A stretch of 5,857 nt of DNA from Betaproteobacteria bacterium UBA931 (lineage in GTDB: Bacteria > Pseudomonadota > Gammaproteobacteria > Burkholderiales > Casimicrobiaceae), in contig DBDN01000028.1 in the NCBI GenBank assembly GCA_002293615.1, positions 1-5,857 on the forward strand. Direction: 5' to 3'. The translations under genes and the position numbers were made by a program. Every line of letters begins with the position of its first letter. Position 1 is the first letter of the stretch. This document shows, piece after piece, positions 1 to 4,897 of this stretch. The notes below the pieces were generated by a model. The model saw only the letters and a program-made list of their open reading frames with translations, was not told the DNA's origin and ran no database searches.

Positions 1-398
1 GCCTGCGCGCGGGACGCCGCCACGACATTGCTCAGGCTTTGCTGCAATATGCCGATCTCGTCCGTTCGGTTCTTGACGATCTCCATGTTTACGTCGCCCT
101 CCGCGAGCTTATCCGCCTCCCTGGCGAGCTGGCGAATGGGGAAGATGAAGTGCCGGATATTGATAGTGATCGGGATATAAAAGCACACAAACATGACCGC
201 GAACACGACCGCCCACTGGGTGGCGATCCAGCTCATGTCAAGCGCCGCGATATCCCCGGCGCTCCCGGCCCGTGCCGCCATATCCCTCACCTGATACGCG
301 ATGATGACCGAGTGCGCGATAAACAGCGCGGCTGCCGAGACCAACGGGACAACGCACAGCCTCATCAGCTTGAATCGCAGAGATTGAATGTAGCTCAT
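1..398 (-). CDS. HAMP-domain membrane signalling protein, N-terminal part (chemoreceptor-like or related transducer)
   Basis: Partial: 132 codons are visible from an ATG at 398 and the gene continues past the left edge. The protein begins MSYIQSLRFKLMRLCVVPLV. It shows a first membrane helix at about residues 12-36, a short extracytoplasmic loop of about 25 residues, a second helix at about 60-82 and then a HAMP linker at about 81-128 (Pro87, Glu94, Gly101-Asp102 and the DEIG segment at 113-116). HAMP linkers pass signals from membrane helices to a cytoplasmic output domain, which lies outside the window. It could be a methyl-accepting chemotaxis domain, a GGDEF/EAL domain or a histidine kinase. 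The tiny loop leaves little room for a periplasmic ligand domain, so sensing may be through the membrane or cytoplasm. AGAAAGGG at 410-417 lies 11 nt before the start. The gene is 53 bp downstream of the PilZ gene on the same strand, so the two are probably one operon. HAMP is clear; the full identity is not. Confidence 0.75.
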   Translation of the reverse strand, partial: MSYIQSLRFKLMRLCVVPLVSAAALFIAHSVIIAYQVRDMAARAGSAGDIAALDMSWIATQWAVVFAVMFVCFYIPITINIRHFIFPIRQLAREADKLAEGDVNMEIVKNRTDEIGILQQSLSNVVAASRAQ

Positions 399-451
399 AA
401 TCTGTCATACCCTTTCTATTTGTGTAAAATGCTCTCCCCGCCTCTAAAATG

Positions 452-1123
452 TTATTTCAACTTCTTGCGCTGTTCAAGCGTGATGAAACGGAATATGCGG
501 TCTCTTTGGCGCGAAGGCGCGTTCTGGAACTGCACCCCCACGCGGAACCGGAACTGCGCGCCAATATGCTCGCTTATACGCAGCGCCACGCATTCCAGGC
601 TTTCTTCCGTGCCAATGGAAAACGCGGCCGTGAACTTCTCCCCCGCCTCAAGGTGTTCGTCCGTAGCCACCAGCGCGCCGCCGTCGCTTATATCAAGTAT
701 TTTGGCGGAGACGGGCACGGGCAGGTCTTCCGGCTCCCCCTTGAACTCGGAGAGCCAGACGCGCCGGAGTGTAGCGGGTATATTGCACGAAAGCCTGAAG
801 CAATCGCGCATCTGATGCTCTTCTATTTCGCCTATGGCGCGCATCTTAGCGTAGGCAAGCCCCGCCTGGCCCACGCGGCCCTCGAAGGCGAGCTTGAGCG
901 AGTACATGCCCGAGGCCACGACGAACTTCATCAGCACGGGTACGTTTTTAGGCAGCGGATAGAAGCTGCCCCTGTGTATCGGCATCATTAGAAGAATGTT
1001 TTCGGGGTCAAGCACGTCGGCGATCACAGTTGAGAGCGTGAGTATCTGCGGGGCCTCTCCCGGGCCGCTCTCAGACTCCAGCTCAAGAAAAACGCGCGCA
1101 CCTATCTTAAGCGGAAATTCCAC
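452..1123 (-). CDS. PilZ-domain c-di-GMP receptor, YcgR-like flagellar brake protein
   Basis: A complete 223-residue protein with two domains. The N-terminal half (about 1-100) is a beta-rich domain of the YcgR N-terminal type. The C-terminal half (about 103-220) is a PilZ domain. Both c-di-GMP-binding signatures are visible: RxxxR as R106-D-C-F-R110, and DxSxxG as D144-I-S-D-G-G149. The tail (about 209-223, ending in QRKKLK) is the basic helix common at the end of this family. In the known family, c-di-GMP binding lets such proteins act on the flagellar motor and slow swimming; a motility role here is inferred, since no flagellar gene is in view. The start is GTG, chosen because a near-perfect Shine-Dalgarno site sits 7 nt upstream and the protein N-terminus fits. 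Ten of 15 isoleucines use ATA, unlike the carAB side of the window. It is the first gene of a likely operon with the HAMP gene. Confidence 0.88.
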   Translation of the reverse strand: MEFPLKIGARVFLELESESGPGEAPQILTLSTVIADVLDPENILLMMPIHRGSFYPLPKNVPVLMKFVVASGMYSLKLAFEGRVGQAGLAYAKMRAIGEIEEHQMRDCFRLSCNIPATLRRVWLSEFKGEPEDLPVPVSAKILDISDGGALVATDEHLEAGEKFTAAFSIGTEESLECVALRISEHIGAQFRFRVGVQFQNAPSRQRDRIFRFITLEQRKKLK

Positions 1124-1130
1124 TCAATGT

Positions 1131-1138
1131 CCTCCTTT
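1131..1138 (-). promoter_or_regulatory. Strong ribosome binding site of the PilZ gene
   Basis: On the minus strand this reads AAAGGAGG, followed by 7 nt (ACATTGA) and then GTG. It decides for the GTG start at 1123: no in-frame ATG lies at a suitable distance, and the TTG just upstream is in another frame. The site is much stronger than anything ahead of carA, leuE or carB. Confidence 0.85.
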
Positions 1139-1245
1139 GGGGTAGGTATGCAAAATCTATATAGTTAAACTTAGAAGCTGTTCTCATAGCTCAAAGCACC
1201 GTATCGACGGTAATTTCTACGTCGCTAAAAATCTCCACATTATAT

Positions 1246-1275
1246 AGTATAAGGCCAACAGGCTGATAATGTCAA
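1246..1275 (-). promoter_or_regulatory. Sigma70-type promoter candidate for the PilZ-HAMP operon
   Basis: On the minus strand there is a perfect -35 TTGACA (plus-strand 1270-1275), an 18-nt spacer and a -10 TATACT (plus-strand 1246-1251, 5 of 6 consensus). Transcription would begin near 1239 and give an untranslated leader of about 115 nt before the GTG. The leader contains a small hairpin, ACCGT-CGAT-ACGGT (1198-1211), with no U-run, and I see no c-di-GMP riboswitch consensus in it. A perfect TATAAT at 1239-1244 is too far from this -35 (25 nt) to be its partner. Confidence 0.65.
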
Positions 1276-1298
1276 TCCCTTTGGCTAATCATGACAAT
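1261..1298. repeat. Imperfect 16-nt direct repeat with 22-bp period over the PilZ -35 box
   Basis: GGCTGATAATGTCAAT (1261-1276) and GGCTAATCATGACAAT (1283-1298) match at 13 of 16 positions. The repeat period of 22 bp is close to two helical turns, so both copies face the same side of the DNA, as in tandem sites for a dimeric regulator. The first copy covers the -35 hexamer of the minus-strand promoter. The role as an operator is inference only. Confidence 0.4.
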
Positions 1299-1301
1299 GA
1301 T

Positions 1302-1380
1302 AAAACCCCTTGCAAAGATTTGACACTTGAAACTTAAGGTAATTATTGTTAAAATAATAAAAGTGACGTAAAAACCCCTT
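1302..1380. repeat. Direct repeat AAAACCCCTT flanking the symporter promoter
   Basis: The exact 10-mer AAAACCCCTT occurs at 1302-1311 and at 1371-1380. Each copy has TGAC a few bases before it (1292-1295 and 1364-1367). The copies are 69 bp apart, one upstream of the candidate symporter promoter and one in its short leader. They could be a pair of regulator sites or chance; the surrounding AT-rich sequence makes the C-run stand out. Confidence 0.3.
1327..1355 (+). promoter_or_regulatory. Sigma70-type promoter candidate for the symporter gene
   Basis: -35 TTGAAA (1327-1332), a 17-nt spacer and -10 TAAAAT (1350-1355), each close to consensus. The predicted start near 1362 would give a leader of about 50 nt. 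An overlapping TTGACA at 1320-1325 pairs less well, with TATTGT after 18 nt. The -10 lies in an AT-rich inverted repeat, ATTATT-GTTAA-AATAAT (1342-1358). Confidence 0.55.
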
Positions 1381-1413
1381 ATTTACACAAAATTCTGGGA
1401 AAGAGGATGTATT

Positions 1414-2814
1414 ATGGCTATAGTGCAGAGCGTAAACTCGTTTATCAACGGCCTCGTATGGGGGCCGCCCATGCTTATACTGTTGGTGGGCACCGGCATA
1501 TTCCTTACCTTTGCCGTCCGCTTCATGCAGGTGGGCAGAGTTGGCCTGTGGTGGCGGCACACGTTCGGCGGCCTGTTCTCCAAGCGTTCGCGCACAAGCG
1601 ACGGCAGCAACATCACGCCGTTTCAGGCGGTCTCCACCGCCATGGCCTCCACGGTGGGCACGGGGAACATAGTGGGCGTGGCCACGGCCATAACGCTCGG
1701 CGGGCCGGGCGCGGTATTCTGGATGTGGCTCACGGCGCTTTTCGGCATGGCGACCAAGTTCTGTGAAGCTACGTTGGCGGTGAAATACCGTGAAGTGACG
1801 CCCGACGGCAAATACGTCGGCGGCCCGATGTACTACATTAAGAATGGGTTGGGACCAAACTGGAGATGGCTGGCGACCCTTTTCGCTATTTTCGGCATGG
1901 TCGCCTCCTTTGGCATCGGCAACATGACTCAAGCCAATGCGGTAACTGCGAACGTTGTCGGGTTGAGTAAAACCGCTTTCGGTTTTGATCTTGCCCCCGG
2001 GTTCGTTGCCGCGATACTGTTAATACTGTCGGCGCTGGTGTTGATCGGCGGTGTCAAGCGTATCGGTGCGGTTGCCGGAACATTGGTCCCGGCGATGGCG
2101 TTGGTTTATGTGATCGGCGGCTTGATCGTGCTTTTTGTTCATATCGACAAAGTGCCGGACGCGTTTACCCTGATTATCCACAGCGCTTTTTATGGTCATG
2201 CCGCTGTCGGCGGCTTTACAGGCGCGGCGATTGCCCAGGCGATCCGCTTTGGTGTGGCGCGTGGCCTCTTCTCGAACGAAGCTGGGCTAGGCAGCGCTCC
2301 CATCGCACACGCAACGGCGATTGTTAAAAATCCGGTCAAGCAAGGGCTGTTGGGCATGGTCGATCCTTTCCTCGATACGATCATTGTGTGTACCATTTCC
2401 GCGCTGGTCATCCTTGTGTCCGGCGAATGGATGGCGCCGGGTATTGCCGAAGCGGGCGCGGGGACACTGACCGCTCAAGCGTTCAACAGCGTCATGCCCG
2501 GCGGGTTTGGTTCCTGGCTCGTTACCATCGGCATTGTGCTGTTCGCCTTTTCGACGATCTTGGGTTGGTGTGTGTACGGCGAGCGTTGCGTGATTTATTT
2601 GTTTGGCCATAAGGCGGCGTTGCCGTTCCGCATCATCTTCACGCTCGTGGTTCCTGTCGGCGCCCTTGCCAAGCTGGAACTGGTGTGGAATCTTGCCGAT
2701 CTTTTCAACGGTTTAATGGCCATTCCCAACCTCATCGCTCTTTTGTTGTTGAGCCCGGTTGTGTTCAAGCTGGCGAAAGAATATTTCAGCGATCCGGCGA
2801 ATCGAGAGGATTAA
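1414..2814 (+). CDS. Sodium:alanine/glycine symporter, AGCS family
   Basis: A full-length 466-residue inner-membrane transporter of the alanine or glycine:cation symporter family, which imports small neutral amino acids with sodium (in some members, protons). Family landmarks appear in order: a first helix near 15-35, the STVGTGNIVGVATAI segment (79-93) with the unwound-helix residues T83-G-N85, GGPGAVFWMW (96-105), GKYVGGPMYYI (132-142), NMTQANAV (170-177), the very conserved GLFSNEAGLGSAPIAHA (284-300) and GWCVYGERC (384-392). About ten to eleven hydrophobic segments fit the fold. The start is set by GGGAAAGAGG (1397-1406), 7 nt before the ATG; an out-of-frame ATG at 1407 is not used. The substrate cannot be fixed from sequence. 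Oddity: codon use changes within the gene. In codons 1-110, five of seven Ile are ATA and one of ten Leu is TTG. From codon 111 only two Ile (201 and 204) are ATA, while TTG becomes a main Leu codon. The reading frame stays intact throughout. Confidence 0.93.
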   Translation: MAIVQSVNSFINGLVWGPPMLILLVGTGIFLTFAVRFMQVGRVGLWWRHTFGGLFSKRSRTSDGSNITPFQAVSTAMASTVGTGNIVGVATAITLGGPGAVFWMWLTALFGMATKFCEATLAVKYREVTPDGKYVGGPMYYIKNGLGPNWRWLATLFAIFGMVASFGIGNMTQANAVTANVVGLSKTAFGFDLAPGFVAAILLILSALVLIGGVKRIGAVAGTLVPAMALVYVIGGLIVLFVHIDKVPDAFTLIIHSAFYGHAAVGGFTGAAIAQAIRFGVARGLFSNEAGLGSAPIAHATAIVKNPVKQGLLGMVDPFLDTIIVCTISALVILVSGEWMAPGIAEAGAGTLTAQAFNSVMPGGFGSWLVTIGIVLFAFSTILGWCVYGERCVIYLFGHKAALPFRIIFTLVVPVGALAKLELVWNLADLFNGLMAIPNLIALLLLSPVVFKLAKEYFSDPANRED

Positions 2815-2836
2815 CTTTTTAGAATAGTAATAATTC

Positions 2837-2891
2837 AAGCACCCCCGATCGTGCACGGATGTTTCGCGCGGTCAGGGGGTGTTTTTGTTTT
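2837..2891 (+). terminator. Rho-independent terminator after the symporter gene
   Basis: The stem arm CACCCCC (2840-2846) pairs with GGGGGTG (2875-2881). It is extended outward by AAG/TTT pairing with one G-T wobble, and inward by GATCG with CGGTC across one bulged A. The run TTTTTGTTTT (2882-2891) follows. It lies just after the symporter stop codon and separates that gene from the carA operon. Confidence 0.85.
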
Positions 2892-2910
2892 ATGAATTGT
2901 GATTATTCAT
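2892..2910. promoter_or_regulatory. Inverted repeat upstream of the carA promoter, possible operator
   Basis: ATGAAT (2892-2897) and ATTCAT (2905-2910) are exact inverted arms separated by 7 nt. They sit just upstream of the -35 region of the carA promoter candidate, about 42-60 bp before the predicted start. The arms resemble the TGAAT/ATTCA halves of an E. coli ARG box, but that box has only 4 nt between its halves, so ArgR binding is not supported as it stands. Confidence 0.3.
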
Positions 2911-2916
2911 CCGAAA

Positions 2917-2945
2917 TGGTCTTTATATAAGAGAATTGTTATAAT
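2917..2945 (+). promoter_or_regulatory. Extended -10 promoter candidate for carA-leuE-carB
   Basis: TGTTATAAT (2937-2945) is a perfect extended -10 element (TGn followed by TATAAT). The best -35 at a 17-nt spacing is weak, TGGTCT (2917-2922). Extended -10 promoters tolerate a weak -35, so this is a good candidate. The predicted start is near 2952, about 78 nt before the carA ATG. Confidence 0.6.
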
Positions 2946-2961
2946 AATCGCCCTTGTATGA

Positions 2962-3005
2962 GCAGGCAAAAATTGGCCTGCGTCTCGAATCGCGCAGCAA
3001 TGCGC
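2962..3005 (+). promoter_or_regulatory. Two small hairpins in the carA leader
   Basis: The predicted leader RNA can form GCAGGC / GCCTGC (2962-2967 with 2976-2981, 8-nt loop). It can also form GCGCA / TGCGC (2992-2996 with 3001-3005), closed by GCAA, which is a GNRA-type tetraloop. Neither is followed by a T-run, so they are not terminators. An in-frame ATG at 2958 lies just before the first hairpin. They may affect translation or RNA stability. No known pyrimidine-sensing leader is recognised here. Confidence 0.35.
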
Positions 3006-3029
3006 AATCATTTTCAAGAAAGTAATTCG

Positions 3030-4205
3030 ATGACATCTTTTTCATCATCAGCTGCGTTGTGCCCGCCGTTTTTACCGGCGGTACTGGCGCTTGCCGACGG
3101 TACAGTGTTTGAAGGCTACAGCGTCGGCGCGTCGGGTGAAACGGTCGGCGAAGTCGTATTCAACACTTCGATGAGCGGTTATCAGGAAATCCTAACCGAT
3201 CCCAGCTATGCACAGCAAATTGTCACATTAACTTATCCGCATATCGGCAACGTGGGCACCAACAGCGAGGATACCGAGTCAAACAAGCCACGCGCGGCGG
3301 GGTTGATTGTCAAGGATGTGCCGCTTTGCGCATCCAATTTCAGGATGCAGGAAACGCTGCCGGCTTATTTGCAGCGCAACGGGATTGTTGCGATTGCTGG
3401 TCTGGATACGCGGGCGTTGACGCAGCTTTTGCGTGAGAAGGGAGCGTTGTCCGGTTGCATCATGACGGCCAGCAAGGAGGGCGCGCCGGCGGATGCCGAA
3501 GAAGCGCTGAAAAAAGCACGTACTTTTCCCGGTCTGATCGGTGTGGATTTGGCAAAAGAAGTCTCAACAGAAAAAAATTATGCGTGGGATGAAAGTGTCT
3601 GGTCGCTTGGCAAGGGCTATGGCAAAGTGCAGAATACGCACTTTCATGTGGTCGCTTATGATTTTGGCGTCAAATACAATATTTTGCGGTTGTTGGCGTC
3701 GCGCGGTTGCCGAATCACGGTCGTTCCGGCGACGACCGGCGTTGAGGATGCATTGGCGTTAAAGCCGGACGGCGTATTTTTATCCAACGGCCCGGGCGAT
3801 CCCGAGCCGTGCGTTTATGCGGTTGAGGCGGCGGGCGCGTTCATGAAACGGGGCTTGCCGTTGTTTGGCATCTGCTTTGGGCATCAGATTATGGCGCTGG
3901 CTTTGGGTGCGAAAACATTCAAAATGAAGGTGGGGCATCATGGCGCGAATCATCCGGTGCAAGAGTTGAAAACGGGGCGCGTGTTTATTACGTCGCAGAA
4001 CCATGGTTTTGCCGTTGATCCCGATACGTTGCCGGGCAATGCGCGGGTGACGCATATTTCATTGTTTGACGGCACACTTCAGGGTTTTGAGTGTACGGAC
4101 ATGCCGGCATTTTCTTTTCAGGGGCACCCGGAAGTGTCGCCCGGGCCATACGATACGGTGTCGTTGTTTGATCATTTTGTGTCGCTGATGGAGGCCCGGC
4201 GCTAA
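3030..4205 (+). CDS. carA: Carbamoyl-phosphate synthase small (glutaminase) subunit
   Basis: CarA hydrolyses glutamine and passes ammonia to CarB to make carbamoyl phosphate for pyrimidine and arginine synthesis in the cytoplasm. From the ATG at 3030 the protein has 391 residues, close to the family length. The N-terminal CPSase small domain (about 17-150) carries ADGTVFEGYSVGA and the TSMSGYQEILTDPSYAQQIV segment. A class I glutamine amidotransferase domain (about 205-388) follows, with the oxyanion segment SNGPGDPEP (252-260), the nucleophile C282 in GICFGHQ (280-286), and the H366/E368 pair in FQGHPEVSPGP. The catalytic triad is therefore complete. The frame is open back to an ATG at 2958, but those 24 residues look like translated leader, have no Shine-Dalgarno site and do not match the family start. 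The site before 3030 (AAGAAAG) is also weak. leuE follows after 20 bp. Confidence 0.97.
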   Translation: MTSFSSSAALCPPFLPAVLALADGTVFEGYSVGASGETVGEVVFNTSMSGYQEILTDPSYAQQIVTLTYPHIGNVGTNSEDTESNKPRAAGLIVKDVPLCASNFRMQETLPAYLQRNGIVAIAGLDTRALTQLLREKGALSGCIMTASKEGAPADAEEALKKARTFPGLIGVDLAKEVSTEKNYAWDESVWSLGKGYGKVQNTHFHVVAYDFGVKYNILRLLASRGCRITVVPATTGVEDALALKPDGVFLSNGPGDPEPCVYAVEAAGAFMKRGLPLFGICFGHQIMALALGAKTFKMKVGHHGANHPVQELKTGRVFITSQNHGFAVDPDTLPGNARVTHISLFDGTLQGFECTDMPAFSFQGHPEVSPGPYDTVSLFDHFVSLMEARR

Positions 4206-4211
4206 ACGCCG
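4197..4211 (+). other. Short hairpin over the carA stop codon
   Basis: CGGCG (4197-4201), loop CTAAA containing the TAA stop, then CGCCG (4207-4211). There is no T-run, so it is not a terminator. It lies just before the leuE start, which lacks a clear Shine-Dalgarno site, and could affect message stability or coupling. It may be a chance result of GC-rich sequence. Confidence 0.25.
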
Positions 4212-4225
4212 CGCGCGCAATCATC

Positions 4226-4879
4226 ATGAGTCATTTCGGCATTACGGATTTCTGGACATATGTGATCGGCGTGGTGATCATTGTCCTTCTGCCTGGGCCG
4301 AATTCGCTTTTGGTGTTGACAACAGCGGTGCAGCATGGCGTGCGCGAAGGTTATCGCGCGGCCTGCGCAATTTTTCTGGGTGACGCGATCTTAATGCTGT
4401 TGGCGGTTGTGGGTGTGGCGTCGTTATTGAAAGCGGAACCGATGTTGTTTACCGTGATCAAAATATCAGGCGCGTTGTATCTTTGTTATCTGGGCGCGGG
4501 TTTGTTGTGGAAAGCCTGGCGGCTGTTCCTGACGCGCGATATGGTGGTAAAGCCGGTGACGCCGGTCAAAATGGCGGCGCACTCATTTCGTCGCGCGTTG
4601 CTTTTGAGCTTGTCAAACCCGAAAGCGATCCTGTTTTTTATTTCGTTTTTTATTCAGTTCGTGAATCCTGCTTACGCGCATCCGGGATTATCGTTTCTGA
4701 TTCTTGGCGTCGTTCTGGAAATTATCAGTGCGATTTACCTTAGTGTTTTAATTTTTGCCGGTGTGCAATTGGCGATCTGGTTTCAGCGTCGCCGCCTTTT
4801 GACCGCCGGCGCGACATCTGCCGTCGGCGCATTATTTATCGGTTTTGGCGTCAAGTTGGCGACGGCAACATTATCTTGA
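4226..4879 (+). CDS. leuE: LeuE-type amino-acid exporter, LysE/RhtB family
   Basis: A 217-residue inner-membrane protein with about six hydrophobic segments, the usual size of the LysE/RhtB efflux family. The family signature LLPGPNSLLVLTTAVQHG lies at about 21-38, followed by GYRAACAIFLGDAILM (about 42-57), the GALYLCYLGAGLLWKAW segment and the second conserved LSLSNPKAILFFISFFIQF block (about 130-149). Compared from memory with E. coli LeuE (YeaS), the start (..WTYVIGVVIIVLLPGPN), the GD near residue 52 and the SNPKAILFF block align well, so this subfamily is more likely than RhtB or LysE proper. E. coli LeuE exports leucine and analogues using the proton gradient; the substrate here is inferred. 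It is embedded between carA (20 bp) and carB (18 bp) and is surely co-transcribed if the carA promoter is used. No clear Shine-Dalgarno site is visible, so translation may depend on coupling to carA. Confidence 0.85.
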   Translation: MSHFGITDFWTYVIGVVIIVLLPGPNSLLVLTTAVQHGVREGYRAACAIFLGDAILMLLAVVGVASLLKAEPMLFTVIKISGALYLCYLGAGLLWKAWRLFLTRDMVVKPVTPVKMAAHSFRRALLLSLSNPKAILFFISFFIQFVNPAYAHPGLSFLILGVVLEIISAIYLSVLIFAGVQLAIWFQRRRLLTAGATSAVGALFIGFGVKLATATLS

Positions 4880-4897
4880 TTTTGATTTGAGTTTTTC

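Noticed and set aside
39..991. Two long plus-strand reading frames (39-815 and 449-991) opposite the HAMP and PilZ genes
   Set aside because: Their translations are low-complexity and rich in Arg, His and Pro, with no family features. The minus strand encodes recognisable HAMP and PilZ domains in the same DNA, so these are antisense shadows of GC-rich genes.
1124..1239. Possible c-di-GMP riboswitch in the PilZ leader
   Set aside because: The 115-nt leader would suit one, given the c-di-GMP link, but the conserved GCAAA-type core and paired tetraloop features of class I riboswitches are not visible, and only a 5-bp hairpin is found.
1690..1850. Mobile element or attachment site at the composition break
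   Set aside because: No inverted repeats, target duplications, integrase or transposase remnants are visible, and the symporter frame passes through unbroken.
1285..1932. A 215-codon minus-strand frame across the symporter start
   Set aside because: The product is rich in His, Arg and Gly with no recognisable domain, it is antisense to a well-supported symporter, and its end runs into the promoter region.
2892..2910. ArgR (ARG box) operator
   Set aside because: The half-sites TGAAT and ATTCA are present, but they are 7 nt apart instead of 4, so it was kept only as an unassigned inverted repeat.
2958..3029. Longer carA beginning at the ATG at 2958
   Set aside because: The extra 24 residues match nothing expected of CarA, no Shine-Dalgarno site precedes this ATG, and it lies only a few bases after the predicted transcription start.
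4480..4745. Plus-strand frame 4483-4743 within leuE, and minus-strand frames at 5089-5394
   Set aside because: They overlap leuE and carB, both of which show full family motifs in their own frames; these are shadows.
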